Below are positions 38,254 to 48,075 of a stretch of DNA of 64,000 nt, piece by piece. The stretch is from Hyphomicrobiales bacterium. GTDB taxonomy: Bacteria > Pseudomonadota > Alphaproteobacteria > Rhizobiales > Rhizobiaceae. The position numbers were made by a program, and so were the translations under genes. The DNA lies in contig UCNE01000006.1 of the NCBI GenBank assembly GCA_900473685.1, positions 62,001 through 126,000 of the forward strand, written 5' to 3'. Below the pieces are notes generated by a model. The model saw only the letters and a list, made by a program, of their open reading frames with translations. It was not told the origin of the DNA and did not search any database. Position 1 is the first letter of the stretch; the number at the start of each line of letters is the position of its first letter.

Positions 38254-38335
38254 CGGCCGTGACCTTGCCTCCGGATTGCGTTAAAGAAAACCCCGAAACA
38301 ACACAGCAGCCCCCGCATCCCAAGGGAGAATACCT

Positions 38336-38989
38336 ATGAAGTTTTTTGTCGATACAGCCGATGTCAATGAAATCCGGGAGTTGAACGACCTCGGTCTCGT
38401 CGACGGCGTCACGACCAACCCTTCGCTGATCCTGAAGTCCGGCCGCAACATCGTCGAAGTGACCAAGGAAATCTGCAGCATCGTTGACGGCCCGGTTTCC
38501 GCCGAAGTCGCCGCCACCGAATACGAGCAGATGATGAAGGAAGCGGCTGTCATCTCCAAGATCGCCGACAATATCTGCATCAAGCTGCCCTTGACGCTCG
38601 ATGGCCTCAAGGCCTGCAAGAACCTGTCGTCGGATGGTCACCTGACCAACGTCACCCTGTGCTTCTCGGCCAACCAGGCCCTGCTCGCCGCTAAGGCTGG
38701 CGCCACCTTCGTATCGCCTTTCGTCGGCCGTCTCGACGATATCGCTTTCGACGGCATGGACCTGATCCGCGAAATCCGCCAGATCTTCGACAATTACGGC
38801 TACGAGACCGAAATCCTCGCCGCCTCGATCCGCACGGTCAACCACGTCAAGGAAGCCGCCTTGATCGGCGCCGACGTCATCACCGCCCCGCCGGCAACCT
38901 TGAAAGCCCTCGTCAAGCACCCGCTGACCGACGCTGGCCTTTCGACCTTCCTGGCCGACTGGGCCAAGACCGGCCAGAAGATCGCCTGA
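38336..38989 (+). CDS. tal: Small transaldolase / fructose-6-phosphate aldolase
   Basis: A 217-residue member of the short transaldolase (FSA/TalC) family. It works on fructose-6-phosphate either as a transaldolase or as an aldolase. The Schiff-base lysine is K83 in NICIKLPLT. The family opening [16 protein letters not shown] and GVTTNPSLI are intact, as is FVGRLDD near residue 131. Rhizobial orthologues are usually annotated as probable transaldolase; the exact activity cannot be told from sequence. GGGAGAA lies upstream, and a strong terminator follows the gene. Confidence 0.9.
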   Translation: MKFFVDTADVNEIRELNDLGLVDGVTTNPSLILKSGRNIVEVTKEICSIVDGPVSAEVAATEYEQMMKEAAVISKIADNICIKLPLTLDGLKACKNLSSDGHLTNVTLCFSANQALLAAKAGATFVSPFVGRLDDIAFDGMDLIREIRQIFDNYGYETEILAASIRTVNHVKEAALIGADVITAPPATLKALVKHPLTDAGLSTFLADWAKTGQKIA

Positions 38990-39013
38990 TTTTTTTCAGG
39001 TATGGAATGAACG

Positions 39014-39047
39014 AAAGCCCCGCGAGACGATCGCGGGGCTTTTTTTG
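39014..39047 (+). terminator. Rho-independent terminator after tal
   Basis: A perfect 12-bp stem (39014-39025 with 39031-39042), a five-base loop and a run of T residues through 39046. It lies between converging tal and the ATPase gene and could slow transcripts from both sides. Confidence 0.9.
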
Positions 39048-39049
39048 TT

Positions 39050-40183
39050 TCAATCATCATCCTCATCGATCACGCCGGTCAGCCGCATGCCCTCGATCCA
39101 GGTCGCGCCGTCGTTGCGGATCACCCGTTTTGGGCGCGTGCCGCAGCGTTTCTGGATTTCCGATGCCAAAAGTTCCGAATGGGTAACGATCCAGATCTGG
39201 CTGTCGGCTGAGGCTTGGGCGATCATTTCGGCAAGGGCGGGCAGCATATCGGGATGCAGGCTGGTTTCCGGCTCGTTGAGCGCGATGAAGCGCGGCTTGC
39301 GATAGGAGAGCAGCGCGCCGGCCAGCGCCAGGAACCGCATCTGGCCGTCCGACAATTCGCGCGGTGAAAACTGGCGTTGCGGAAAATCCGGGAAGACCAG
39401 CGAGAATTCGGCAAACTCTTCCGGTTCAGGCACGACCAGCCGGGCGCCGCCAAAGGCATCGGCAATGGCGCGGTCGAGATCGACGGTATCCTGACGGGTA
39501 TGAAACAGCGTCGCAAAGACGGCCGCGAGGTTGGAGCCGTCCTCGTCCAGCATCGGCGCGGTGACGGCAAGGCAGGGCGAGCGCAGCGGCGAATCGCGGT
39601 CCGTGCGGAACCCATGGAAAAAGCGCCAGCCATCGATCGCCCGCCGGAACGTGCCGATCTCCGGGTAATGCCCGGCGTCGCCCAACAGCGCGATGGCGGT
39701 TTCCGAGGTCAGCGCCTGTTCCGGGTGTTCCTCCATGCGTCCCGCTGCATTTCTAACGAAGATGCCTGGCCCCGCCCGCTTCATCACCGTCACCGGCCGG
39801 CCGGCATCGACCTTCAGCTCCTCCTCCTTCACCTGCGGCTCGAAGATGAACCCGGCCGCGGCTTTCGCCGGGCGCAATCCGGCCTCGACACGGTAGAGGA
39901 AACTCAGCGCCTGGACCTCGTCGAGCAGTTCAACCTCAAGCTTGATGCGAACCGGATCGCCGCTGCGGCGCCTGCCGCTCCAGAGCGCCGAAGCCATGCC
40001 ACCCTCGCGGGCAATCTCATGCGCCAGCCGTCCGCGGACAGCGGCTTGGATCAGCTGCAGGGCGCGATAGAGATTGGATTTGCCAACGCCATTTTCGCCG
40101 ATGAACAGGTTGACGCCTGCCATATCCATGCGGATGGATTTGAGCGAACGGTAATTGGCGGCGAACATGGAGCGAATCTGCAT
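39050..40183 (-). CDS. RecF/SMC-like AAA ATPase (AAA_21 type)
   Basis: A 377-residue predicted ATPase. Walker A is GENGVGKSN near residue 30, the ABC-like signature is LSDGQMRFLALAGALLS (about 275-291), and Walker B is FIALNEPETSLHP, in which the usual Asp is Asn. That NEPE form is common in this family, so it is not taken as inactivating. The C-terminus has the IVTHSELLA switch. The start at 40183 gives the natural N-terminus MQIRSMFAANYRSLKS. The ribosome-binding signal is weak, and the gene begins ten bases after the acyltransferase stop, so coupling is likely. Role unknown. Confidence 0.8.
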   Translation of the reverse strand: MQIRSMFAANYRSLKSIRMDMAGVNLFIGENGVGKSNLYRALQLIQAAVRGRLAHEIAREGGMASALWSGRRRSGDPVRIKLEVELLDEVQALSFLYRVEAGLRPAKAAAGFIFEPQVKEEELKVDAGRPVTVMKRAGPGIFVRNAAGRMEEHPEQALTSETAIALLGDAGHYPEIGTFRRAIDGWRFFHGFRTDRDSPLRSPCLAVTAPMLDEDGSNLAAVFATLFHTRQDTVDLDRAIADAFGGARLVVPEPEEFAEFSLVFPDFPQRQFSPRELSDGQMRFLALAGALLSYRKPRFIALNEPETSLHPDMLPALAEMIAQASADSQIWIVTHSELLASEIQKRCGTRPKRVIRNDGATWIEGMRLTGVIDEDDD

Positions 40184-40193
40184 GACGCAGAAT

Positions 40194-41120
40194 TTACCCG
40201 ATCGTCTCCATGGACGAAACCGGGTTGCGAAACCGGGCGTCAGCATCGAATGCCAGATCGGCCACGGTGTGCCGTTCCAGCGCCCGGGTCACCTCGATTG
40301 GATCGCCATCCAGCGCATCCGGCTGAATGAGATTGCCGACGGTGAAATCGAACAGGTCGCCCTTCTTGTTCAGCAATTCGTGGAACACCGTCATGTCGCG
40401 CAGTTCGGTCGACCATTTGGCCAACCAGTAGAACAGCCCGGAATTGCGCGCCGACATATGCACCGGCAGGATGGGCAGATTGTATTTGCGGGCAAACCCG
40501 ACGGCCGAGGTCTTCCATGGCCGCTCATTGAGCCGCCCGTCCGCCCAATAGGCAATGCGGCCGGACGGAAACAGCACCGTCGCCTTGCCCTCAGAGATTG
40601 CCCGGTTGGTAACCTGCAAGGTTTCGCGCGCCTTCAGCTTGCTCTTGTAATCCTCACGCCACTCGACCGGGATGACCATTTCAACAAAGCGCGGATTGAC
40701 CCGGATGGCATCGCGATTGGCAAAGAACATCATGTCCGGGCGGCGGTTTTTCAAAAGATCGAACACCGCTATGCCATCGGCAATGCCGGTCGGATGGTTA
40801 CTCACCAACAGGAAACCGCCCTTTTCGGGGATGCGCTCTTCATTGCGCACGCGGATATCCAGCGACAGGGTCCGGCTCAGATATTCGAACGCCTGGAAAC
40901 CCGGCGCATTGGCAACGGCATCGGCAAACTCGATCGCCTTGCGATAGTTCAGCACCGTATAGAGAAACGGCCGCATCACCGGCCAGAGCGGGTGCTGGAC
41001 GATGCGCTGGCCGCGTTCGGCAATCAGCGTATCGACGATATGGCCGGGCTGGCCATGCGATACCAGCGCCACCGTCTCCGCAAAATAGGTGAAACCGCCT
41101 GCCGAATCCCGTCGCGCCAT
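40194..41120 (-). CDS. Phospholipid/glycerol acyltransferase (PlsC-like)
   Basis: A 308-residue acyltransferase that probably transfers acyl chains to a lysophospholipid, ornithine-lipid precursor or similar acceptor at the membrane. Motif I is NHPTGIADG (about 107-115), with the catalytic His and Asp five apart. Motif III is FPSGRIAYW and motif IV is LPILPVHM. There is no clear transmembrane helix, so it may be peripheral. It is followed after ten bases by the AAA ATPase gene and is divergent from xerC. The acceptor is not known. Confidence 0.82.
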   Translation of the reverse strand: MARRDSAGGFTYFAETVALVSHGQPGHIVDTLIAERGQRIVQHPLWPVMRPFLYTVLNYRKAIEFADAVANAPGFQAFEYLSRTLSLDIRVRNEERIPEKGGFLLVSNHPTGIADGIAVFDLLKNRRPDMMFFANRDAIRVNPRFVEMVIPVEWREDYKSKLKARETLQVTNRAISEGKATVLFPSGRIAYWADGRLNERPWKTSAVGFARKYNLPILPVHMSARNSGLFYWLAKWSTELRDMTVFHELLNKKGDLFDFTVGNLIQPDALDGDPIEVTRALERHTVADLAFDADARFRNPVSSMETIG

Positions 41121-41249
41121 CGCATTTTCCGCCTCGTCTGCGCTCAGCTATCGCAGTTGAATATGATCCGGGCATGACAAATTCCAAGAGCCGTTAGGAA
41201 AAACATAACCGGCGAATGCGCAGAGTCGGTTCATCTCAAATCGCGGAGC

Positions 41250-42191
41250 ATGGCTGTGAACGAACTCCTGATCATAGGTCATCCCGAGCTGATGACGGAG
41301 CGCCAGCGCTGGCTTGCGAGCCTTGGCGAGGAGCGGCGGTTGTCGGACAAAACGGTCGAAGCCTATGAGCGCGACACGCGGCAATTCCTGCATTTCCTGA
41401 CCGGCCACCTCAGCGGCCCTGCCCGGCTGAGCGATATCAGCGCGCTACGTCCCGGCGACCTGCGCGGTTTTCTCGCCGCCCGCCGGCGGGATGGCGCGGG
41501 AGCGCGAACGCTTGGACGCGGGCTGGCCGGCCTGCGCTCCTTCCTGCGCTATCTGGAAAAGAAAGGTATGGCCAATGCCGCCGGTGCTTCCGCCGTGCGC
41601 TCGCCCAAACAGCCGAAATCCCTGCCGAAACCGCTGACGGCAGTGGATGCGCTGACGGTCGTTACCAATGATGCGCAACTGGCCGAAGAGCCCTGGATTG
41701 CCGCCCGCAACGCCGCCGTTCTGACGCTGCTTTACGGCTGCGGCCTGCGTATTTCCGAAGCGCTGGACCTGACGCCAGCCGATTTTGCCGGAACGCCGAC
41801 AGCACTGCGCATCCATGGCAAGGGCGGCAAGACCCGCATCGTGCCGTTGATTTCAGCGGCGACCGATGCCGTGCGCGCCTATGAAAAACTCTGCCCATAT
41901 CATCTGGCAGCGGACGGCCCGCTGTTTCGCGGCGCCAAGGGCGGCAAGCTGCAACCGGCGATCATCCAGCGCGAGATGCAGAAGCTGCGCGGCGCACTCG
42001 GCCTGCCGGATACGGCAACGCCGCATGCCCTGCGCCACTCCTTCGCCACCCATCTGCTTGCCGGCGGCGGCGACTTGAGGACCATCCAGGAACTGCTCGG
42101 CCATGCCAGCCTCTCGACCACGCAGGTCTATACCGGCGTCGATTCGGCCAGACTGTTGGAAATCTACGACCGGGCCCATCCGCGGGCCTGA
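41250..42191 (+). CDS. xerC: Tyrosine recombinase XerC
   Basis: One of the two chromosomal dimer-resolution recombinases acting at dif, 313 residues. An N-terminal SAM-like DNA-binding domain covers about 14-110. All catalytic residues are present: R167 (GLRISE), K191 (HGKGGKTR), H259 and R262 (HALRHSF), H285 (LLGHAS) and nucleophile Y294 (TQVYTG). No dif-like site or other mobile-element feature is near, so this is the housekeeping enzyme and not an integrase. XerD would be elsewhere. Confidence 0.92.
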   Translation: MAVNELLIIGHPELMTERQRWLASLGEERRLSDKTVEAYERDTRQFLHFLTGHLSGPARLSDISALRPGDLRGFLAARRRDGAGARTLGRGLAGLRSFLRYLEKKGMANAAGASAVRSPKQPKSLPKPLTAVDALTVVTNDAQLAEEPWIAARNAAVLTLLYGCGLRISEALDLTPADFAGTPTALRIHGKGGKTRIVPLISAATDAVRAYEKLCPYHLAADGPLFRGAKGGKLQPAIIQREMQKLRGALGLPDTATPHALRHSFATHLLAGGGDLRTIQELLGHASLSTTQVYTGVDSARLLEIYDRAHPRA

Positions 42192-42290
42192 ATTTTGCCG
42201 GTTAAGGCGCGTTAACCAGTTTTGTTAAACGGCCCGTGAGGCCGGGGCGATAAGAATCGCCGGATAGAATTTTCGCAGACGGGATCGACA

Positions 42291-43394
42291 ATGTTTCAGC
42301 ACTGGGCAAAACCGGCACGTAGCCTGGCAGATAGATTGACCAGCGGGTTGGGCGACAACCTGCTTGCGCTGATCGCCACGCTGCACGTCCTGTTTGCCCT
42401 CAGCCTCATCGTCACCCTGCTGTCGATCTCGCCTGCGCGCGCGCAGGACGTGTCCTGCGGTGGCAAGAACCTGATCACCGAAATGAAGGTCTCCGATCCG
42501 GCCAGTTTTGCCGCTCTGGAAAAGGATGCGGCGGCAATACCGAACGGCAAGGGCACATTCTGGAAGATCGAGAAGGCAGGCGTCACCCCGTCATACCTGC
42601 TCGGCACCATGCACGTGACCGATCCGCGCGTGCTGGCCATGCCGGCCGGCGCCAGCCAGGCCTATGACGCGGCAAAGACCGTCATCGTCGAATCCGACGA
42701 GATCGTCGACGACCGCAAGGCAGCGGCGGCGATCATGATGCAGCCCGGCTTGACGATGTTTGCCGATGGCAAGACGATCAAGGACTTCCTCAAGCCCGAA
42801 GATGTCACGAAGCTGGAAGCGGGGCTGAAGACGCGCGGCATCCCGTTGACGCTGGTCGCCAAGATGAAGCCATGGATGCTTGCCAGCTTCGTCGCTTTGC
42901 CTGCCTGCGAAATGAGCCGCAAGGCCGCCGGCGCCGCCTTCCTCGACAAGAAGCTCGCCGAAGACGCCCTGAAACAGGGCAAGACCCTGAAGGGCCTGGA
43001 AACCATGGTCGAGCAATTGCAGGCGATGGATGCACTGCCGGTGCAGTTTCATCTGGAAGCACTGATCGAGACGCTGGCGCTTGGCGACACCATTACCGAC
43101 GTCATGGAAACGACCACCGAACTCTATCTTTCCGGCGATACCGGCCTGATCATGCCGATGATGAAGGCCGTTTCGGAAGAGAAGTCCGCCGGGGATGATG
43201 CGGGCTATGCCGATTTCGAACAGCGCATCATCACCGACCGCAACAGGACCATGGCCACCCGCGCCAAGCCGATCCTCGATAACGGCGCTGTCTTTATGGC
43301 CGTCGGCGCTTTGCACCTGCCGGGCAACGAAGGCGTAATCGAGCTTCTGCGCAAGGACGGTTTTACCGTCACCGGCATACCGGCCGCCAACTGA
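42291..43394 (+). CDS. TraB/GumN-family protein
   Basis: A 367-residue protein with a hydrophobic N-terminal segment (about 24-50, ending SPARAQ) that may be a signal peptide or anchor. It has the two family GxxH motifs, LGTMHVTDPRV (about 104-114) and VGALHLPGNEGVIELL (about 342-357). The family resembles erythromycin esterase/haem-uptake and TIKI-type metal-dependent proteases, and its function in bacteria is not settled. Upstream are three TTAA motifs within 30 bases. Confidence 0.82.
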   Translation: MFQHWAKPARSLADRLTSGLGDNLLALIATLHVLFALSLIVTLLSISPARAQDVSCGGKNLITEMKVSDPASFAALEKDAAAIPNGKGTFWKIEKAGVTPSYLLGTMHVTDPRVLAMPAGASQAYDAAKTVIVESDEIVDDRKAAAAIMMQPGLTMFADGKTIKDFLKPEDVTKLEAGLKTRGIPLTLVAKMKPWMLASFVALPACEMSRKAAGAAFLDKKLAEDALKQGKTLKGLETMVEQLQAMDALPVQFHLEALIETLALGDTITDVMETTTELYLSGDTGLIMPMMKAVSEEKSAGDDAGYADFEQRIITDRNRTMATRAKPILDNGAVFMAVGALHLPGNEGVIELLRKDGFTVTGIPAAN

Positions 43395-43718
43395 CCGCCC
43401 TCCCGCTTCTCCCCCACGGGGAGAAGTGCCGAACGCAGTGAGGCGATGAGGAGGTGTTTCGGCGTATTCCGCACCTGCGGCCCCCTCATCCGGCCTTTCA
43501 GGCCACCTTCTCCCCGCTGGGGAGAAGAGGAAGTGCCTCCAGAAACCCTCGCCAGTACAGCAATTTTAGCTGTGACTCTTGCACGCGCGCCGTCTCTCTG
43601 CCTTTTTGCCATCATAACCTGCAGCGGCCTGATTCGCGCCCGCTCCGCTTCGCATTCGATGCAGCTCCCGGAACGCGCTTCCATATGCCGGGGCCGCGCT
43701 TACGTCCAAGGAGACAAG
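43395..43718. other. 324-base gap holding a palindromic repeat and the ftsZ2 leader
   Basis: The first 140 bases are a repeat copy. The remaining 185 bases (43533-43718) are a leader with no recognisable gene and end in AAGGAGACAAG ahead of the ftsZ2 ATG. An in-frame opening continues upstream of ftsZ2 to 43446, but it reads straight through the repeat and is not taken as coding. Confidence 0.6.
43397..43532. repeat. Palindromic intergenic repeat, copy 5
   Basis: CTTCTCCCCCACGGGGAGAAG near the left end and CCTTCTCCCCGCTGGGGAGAAG at the right are hairpins of the same family, with CCCCCTCATCCGGC before the second one. It lies between the TraB/GumN gene and ftsZ2. Confidence 0.75.
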
Positions 43719-44744
43719 ATGACAGAGATCAAGAAACCCGTGATTTCGGAAATGAGGCCGAAGATCACTGTCATCGGCGTTGGCGGCGGTGGCGGCAATG
43801 CCATCAACAACATGATCACCGAGGGTCTGCAGGGCGCCGAATTCGTTGCCGCCAACACCGATGCGCAGGCGCTGACCATGTCGAAGGCGACACGGCTGAT
43901 CCAGCTCGGGTCACTGGTGACCGAAGGTCTCGGCGCCGGATCGCTGCCGGAAGTCGGCCGCGCAGCAGCCGAAGAATCGATCGACGAGATCATGGATCAT
44001 CTCGGCGGCACCCATATGTGTTTCGTCACCGCCGGCATGGGCGGCGGCACGGGCACCGGTGCAGCACCAGTTATCGCACAGGCCGCGCGCAATGCCGGCA
44101 TCCTCACGGTCGCCGTCGTTACCAAGCCGTTCAGCTTCGAGGGCAAGCGCCGCATGCAGTCGGCCGAGGAAGGCATCGAGCGGCTGCGTGAAGCCGCCGA
44201 CACCGTCATCGTCATTCCCAACCAGAACCTCTTCCGCATTGCTGACGCCAAGACCACGTTTGCCGACGCTTTTGTCATCGCCGACCGGGTTCTCTATTCC
44301 GGCGTCGGCTGCATCACCGATCTGATCGTCAAGGAAGGCCTGATCAACCTCGACTTCGCCGACGTCAAATCGGTGATGAAGGGCATGGGCCGTGCCATGA
44401 TGGGCACCGGCGAAGCTGCCGGCGACGGCCGCGCTTCCAAGGCTGCCGAAGCGGCGATTGCCAATCCGCTGCTCAGCGAAGTCTCGATGAAGGGCGCCAA
44501 GGGCGTGCTGATCTCGATTTCCGGCGGCTCCGACATGACGCTGTTCGAAGTCGATGAGGCTGCTACCCGCATCCGCGAGGAAGTCTATGAGGACGCCGAC
44601 ATCGTCGTCGGCGCGATCTTCGACAAGAGCCTCGACGGTGTCTTCCGCGTTTCGGTCGTCGCCACCGGCCTCGACGGCCAGGCTGCAGGCGCCGATACCG
44701 GCGGCATTCCAGCTCAGGCGGCTCAGTTCCGCACATTGCAGTAA
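43719..44744 (+). CDS. ftsZ2: Second FtsZ (short form, no C-terminal tail)
   Basis: A tubulin-like GTPase of 341 residues from the ATG at 43719, which has a strong AAGGAGA. The GTP-binding loop [10 protein letters not shown], the N-terminal [15 protein letters not shown] and the T7 synergy loop [11 protein letters not shown] are complete, so it should polymerise and hydrolyse GTP. It stops right after the globular core (FRTLQ). It lacks the long linker and conserved C-terminal peptide that bind FtsA and other partners. The same architecture is known for FtsZ2 of Sinorhizobium meliloti, a non-essential paralogue. The main FtsZ would be encoded in the dcw cluster elsewhere. Confidence 0.93.
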   Translation: MTEIKKPVISEMRPKITVIGVGGGGGNAINNMITEGLQGAEFVAANTDAQALTMSKATRLIQLGSLVTEGLGAGSLPEVGRAAAEESIDEIMDHLGGTHMCFVTAGMGGGTGTGAAPVIAQAARNAGILTVAVVTKPFSFEGKRRMQSAEEGIERLREAADTVIVIPNQNLFRIADAKTTFADAFVIADRVLYSGVGCITDLIVKEGLINLDFADVKSVMKGMGRAMMGTGEAAGDGRASKAAEAAIANPLLSEVSMKGAKGVLISISGGSDMTLFEVDEAATRIREEVYEDADIVVGAIFDKSLDGVFRVSVVATGLDGQAAGADTGGIPAQAAQFRTLQ

Positions 44745-44752
44745 GACTTGGA

Positions 44753-44786
44753 TCCGGGGCGGGCGGCAGAAAGCCTCCGCCCCGGA
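44753..44786. terminator. Hairpin between converging ftsZ2 and DUF2867 genes
   Basis: Ten-base arms, TCCGGGGCGG and CCGCCCCGGA, start about nine bases after the ftsZ2 stop. There is no T-run, so termination strength is uncertain. Confidence 0.5.
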
Positions 44787-44808
44787 ATTCGTGACGGCCG
44801 CGAAAACG

Positions 44809-45306
44809 TCAGCTCATTGCCGTCACGGGACGGACGAGCCGCGCCAGCATCGTCCTGACGATCAGCCGGTGAAACGGCGTGATGACGGCAATATAGATTT
44901 TTCCGAACAATATCTTGCGGCTTACCAGCGTCGTCACGCTGACCCTTTGGGCAAGCTCGCCCGCTTGGCGAACATCGACGACAATGCGGAAATCCAGATG
45001 GGTATCATCAAAGCCGAGCACCGCCTGCTCGCTTGATTGCGAAATGACGGGAAAAAAGCCGACCATCTCCGCCTTTTCGCCCGGACTGTTACCTGACCCC
45101 TTCAGGCCGAACGGGCTGACAATAGCGTTTCGCAGCCACATCAAAGCGCGCACCCAAGCCGGAAAATCACCCAATGCCCGCTTGGCTGCGGAAATGGCCG
45201 TGGTCGCCTGGCCGGGTACCAGAAGCTCGTAACAATCCGCCCAGTCGGCGAGCGGCAGGGCTGGGTGCGGCAAGGTAACCGGAACGGAATGCGTGCGGGG
45301 GGCCAT
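44809..45306 (-). CDS. DUF2867-family protein
   Basis: A 165-residue soluble protein resembling DUF2867, a helix-grip (SRPBCC-like) fold. Visible family traits are WADCYELLVPG near the start, VGFFPVIS and DTHLDFRIVV in the middle, and KIYIAVITPFHRLIVRTML at the end. The ATG at 45306 has AAGGAG upstream. A longer in-frame opening lacks this. Ligand and role are unknown. Confidence 0.72.
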   Translation of the reverse strand: MAPRTHSVPVTLPHPALPLADWADCYELLVPGQATTAISAAKRALGDFPAWVRALMWLRNAIVSPFGLKGSGNSPGEKAEMVGFFPVISQSSEQAVLGFDDTHLDFRIVVDVRQAGELAQRVSVTTLVSRKILFGKIYIAVITPFHRLIVRTMLARLVRPVTAMS

Positions 45307-45356
45307 AGGCGCGTGCTCCTTGAATGCGCCGATTCTAGACCGTGCGCTGGGGAGCC

Positions 45357-45383
45357 GCAAAGGGGCCGATTGTCACGGCCCCT
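45357..45383 (-). terminator. Terminator of lpdA
   Basis: An 8-bp stem (AGGGGCCG with CGGCCCCT) with a seven-base loop is followed on the minus strand by TTTT. It starts ten bases after the lpdA stop. Confidence 0.75.
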
Positions 45384-45393
45384 CGCTGGTTTC

Positions 45394-46800
45394 TTACATG
45401 TGGATCGGCTTGAAGAAGGTCGCGAGCGCTGCTTCCTTGACCGCTTCCGACATGGTCGGGTGGGCATGGCAGGTACGGCCGAGATCTTCCGAGGAACCGC
45501 CGAACTCCATCAGCACGGTGATTTCGTGGATCATCTCGCCGGCGCCGAAGCCAACGATATGGCCGCCGAGAACCCGGTCGGTTTCTTTGTCAGCAAGGAT
45601 CTTAACGAAGCCGTCCGTCTGCAGCATGGCGCGGGCGCGGCCGTTGGCCGTGAACGGGAACTTGCCGACCTTGTAGGCAACGCCTGCAGCCTTCAGCTCT
45701 TCCTCGGTCTTGCCGACCGAAGCGACTTCCGGCTGGGTGTAGACGACGCTCGGGATGACGTCATAGTTCACGTGGCCAGCCTGGCCAGCAATGATCTCGG
45801 CAACGGCAACGCCTTCGTCTTCAGCCTTGTGAGCCAGCATCGGGCCGCGCACGACGTCACCGATGGCATAGATGCCGGTAACGTTGGTCTGGAAGTGTCC
45901 GTCGATCTCGACGCGGCCACGGCTATCCATGACGACGCCGGCTTCCGCCAAGCCCAAACCATCGGTGAACGGCTTGCGGCCGGTGGCGATCAGCACGACA
46001 TCAGCATCGACGGTCGCGGCATCGCCGCCCTTTACCGGCACGAACGTCACCTTGGCGCCGCGGCCGGATTTTTCAACGCCGGTCACCTTGGCGCCGAGCT
46101 TGAAGTCGATGCCCTGCTTGGCGAGCATGCGCTGGAACTGCTTGGAGACTTCGCCGTCCATGCCGCCGAGGATCGTGTCGAGATATTCGACGACGGTGAC
46201 CTTGGCGCCGAGACGCGACCAGACCGAGCCAAGTTCGAGGCCGATGACACCACCGCCGACAACGACCATGGTGGCCGGAACCTTTTCCAGCGCGATACCG
46301 CCGGTGGACGAGATGATGATCTTTTCGTCGATTTCAACGGGAACACCCGGAATGCCCGCAACGTCGGAACCGGTGGCGATGACGATGTTCTTCGTCTCGA
46401 TGACCTGTTCTTCGCCCTTGTCATTGGTGACAGAGACCTTGCCTTCGCCGACAACCTTGCCGGTGCCCTGGAAGGCATCGATCTTGTTCTTCTTGAACAG
46501 GAAGGCGACGCCATCCGTGTTCGACTTTACCGTCGCATCCTTGTGGGCGAGCATCTTGGTCAGGTTGAGCTTGGGGGCTGCAACCTCGACACCGAGCGCG
46601 TCGATGGCGTGGCCGGTCTGGTGGAAGACTTCCGACGCATGGAGCAGCGCCTTCGAGGGAATGCAGCCGATGTTGAGGCAGGTGCCGCCATAGGTGGCGC
46701 GCTTCTCGATGACGCCGACCTTGAGGCCGAGCTGGGCCGCCTTGATGGCGCAGACATAGCCGCCGGGGCCGGTACCGATAACGATGAGATCATAAGCCAT
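45394..46800 (-). CDS. lpdA: Dihydrolipoamide dehydrogenase (E3 of 2-oxoglutarate dehydrogenase)
   Basis: It reoxidises the lipoyl groups of SucB and makes NADH. Length is 468 residues. The FAD motif is [17 protein letters not shown] at about 8-24, the redox disulphide is [13 protein letters not shown] (about 38-50), the NAD motif is [11 protein letters not shown], and the C-terminal His-Glu pair is in HAHPTMSEA. It lies downstream of sucAB on the same strand, separated by four unrelated genes, so this is the E3 paired with SucAB and not the pyruvate dehydrogenase copy. Confidence 0.94.
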   Translation of the reverse strand: MAYDLIVIGTGPGGYVCAIKAAQLGLKVGVIEKRATYGGTCLNIGCIPSKALLHASEVFHQTGHAIDALGVEVAAPKLNLTKMLAHKDATVKSNTDGVAFLFKKNKIDAFQGTGKVVGEGKVSVTNDKGEEQVIETKNIVIATGSDVAGIPGVPVEIDEKIIISSTGGIALEKVPATMVVVGGGVIGLELGSVWSRLGAKVTVVEYLDTILGGMDGEVSKQFQRMLAKQGIDFKLGAKVTGVEKSGRGAKVTFVPVKGGDAATVDADVVLIATGRKPFTDGLGLAEAGVVMDSRGRVEIDGHFQTNVTGIYAIGDVVRGPMLAHKAEDEGVAVAEIIAGQAGHVNYDVIPSVVYTQPEVASVGKTEEELKAAGVAYKVGKFPFTANGRARAMLQTDGFVKILADKETDRVLGGHIVGFGAGEMIHEITVLMEFGGSSEDLGRTCHAHPTMSEAVKEAALATFFKPIHM

Positions 46801-46823
46801 GGAAAAGTCCTTCCTGAGAGCGG

Positions 46824-47582
46824 CTAGCGTCCGCCGCTGACGTTGAGAATGGCGCCCGTAACATAGGACGACGAAGGGGAGATGAGATAGAGAACGGCGT
46901 CGGCGACCTCTTGCGCGGTGCCTGGCCGTTTCATGGGAATGGTCGGCCCAAGATCGCGGGCGCGGTCTGGTAGCCCGCCGGAGGCGTGGATATCCGTATC
47001 GATGACGCCGGGGCGCACCGCGTTGACACGGATGCCATCCGAAGCGACTTCGCGCGACAGGCCGATGGTGAACGTATCGATGGCACCCTTGGAGGCGGCA
47101 TAATCGACATATTGCCCGGCCGAGCCGAGTATGGATGCCATCGAGGAGATATTGACGATGACGCCGCCCTTGCCGCCGTGACGGACGGACATGCGCCGGA
47201 CCGCCGCCGCGGCACAGAGGATCGAGCCGGAGACATTGACTCGCAGCATGCGTTCCAGCCGCTCTGGCGTGATCTCGTCGATCCGCGCCGGCGGGCCGAC
47301 GATGCCGGCATTGTTGACCAGTCCGTCGAGACGGCCGAACCTCTTGTCGATCGCCGCAAAAATGGCCGCGATCCCGGCGTCGCTGCCGACATCACCTTCC
47401 ACTGCGACGGCCGTGCCGCCTTCTGCTTCGATCGCGGCCACGACCGCGTCGGCAGCAGGCCGGTTGGAGGCATAGTTGACGGCAACCGCCCAGCCCTGTT
47501 CGGCGGCCGACCGGCAGATGGCCGCACCGATGCCGCGGCTGCCGCCGGTAACCAGCAGAACGGGCCTGTCATTCCGCGTCAT
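46824..47582 (-). CDS. SDR-family oxidoreductase
   Basis: A classical short-chain dehydrogenase of 252 residues. TGGSRGIG is at about 11-18, NNAGIVG in the middle, then ISSMASILG with the catalytic Ser, and [10 protein letters not shown] with YxxxK. The C-terminus is [14 protein letters not shown] after strand 2 suggests NADP. Its ATG overlaps the stop of the exported-protein gene (ATGA), which sets the start and shows translational coupling. Substrate unknown. Confidence 0.86.
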   Translation of the reverse strand: MTRNDRPVLLVTGGSRGIGAAICRSAAEQGWAVAVNYASNRPAADAVVAAIEAEGGTAVAVEGDVGSDAGIAAIFAAIDKRFGRLDGLVNNAGIVGPPARIDEITPERLERMLRVNVSGSILCAAAAVRRMSVRHGGKGGVIVNISSMASILGSAGQYVDYAASKGAIDTFTIGLSREVASDGIRVNAVRPGVIDTDIHASGGLPDRARDLGPTIPMKRPGTAQEVADAVLYLISPSSSYVTGAILNVSGGR

Positions 47583-48073
47583 TGGCTGCATTCCTTGAAG
47601 GTCAGAACGTCCCAGGGCGCGACGGTCGCCTTGCCCCAGATCGATGAATTGCGGATCGCCGGACCGAAATCGGGCAAAAGCACCTGTGAAGCAGCTTCCA
47701 GCCCCTCCCCCGGCAGCGAAGCCACCGTGCCGTCGGTAGCGACGGAATAGATCACGCCCTGCCAGACGGTGCAGGCGGCGATATCGTCGCCCGTCACATC
47801 GCCTTCCGGGCAATTGTGCATGATCATGCCATTGGCACGCACCGGCTCGTCCGATTGCATGACGATACCGTCGAGCACCAGACCGGTCTTGCCAACCTTG
47901 ATCTTGAAATGGTTGCTGGTAGCAGCACTCGGCGATCCGACCGGCTCGAACCGCAGTTCATAGGCACCGTCGGCATCGCCATAGATCGCCTGCTCCTGCA
48001 GGCACCCGGCCGCACTCGCCGGTGATACCATCAGCAATGCGCTCAAGCTCGATGCGGAAGCGGCAAGACGCAT
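47579..48073 (-). CDS. Small exported protein of unknown function
   Basis: A 164-residue protein with a signal peptide (MRLAASASSLSALLMVSPASA, probable cleavage after ASA at 21). It has several Cys in the mature part (GCLQEQ, MIMHNCPEGD, AACTVWQG and a C-terminal KECSQ), suggesting periplasmic disulphides. The longer upstream frame runs into the LysE gene and is rejected. It starts two bases after the LysE stop and overlaps the SDR gene by four bases. I do not recognise the family. Confidence 0.7.
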   Translation of the reverse strand: MRLAASASSLSALLMVSPASAAGCLQEQAIYGDADGAYELRFEPVGSPSAATSNHFKIKVGKTGLVLDGIVMQSDEPVRANGMIMHNCPEGDVTGDDIAACTVWQGVIYSVATDGTVASLPGEGLEAASQVLLPDFGPAIRNSSIWGKATVAPWDVLTFKECSQ

Positions 48074-48075
48074 GC

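Noticed and set aside
39050-40183. AAA ATPase judged inactive because Walker B is NEPE and not DEPE
   Set aside because: The Asn form is recurrent in this ATPase family as I know it, so it is not evidence of loss of function.
41250-42191. Tyrosine recombinase considered as an integrase marking a mobile island
   Set aside because: Size, motifs and context fit housekeeping XerC. No attachment repeats or tRNA are nearby.
42192-42240. TTAA motifs before the TraB/GumN gene considered as a CtrA box
   Set aside because: The spacings are six and nine bases and not seven, so the consensus is not met.
43446-43718. N-terminal extension of FtsZ2
   Set aside because: It reads through a palindromic repeat, does not resemble FtsZ, and the 43719 ATG has a strong ribosome-binding site.
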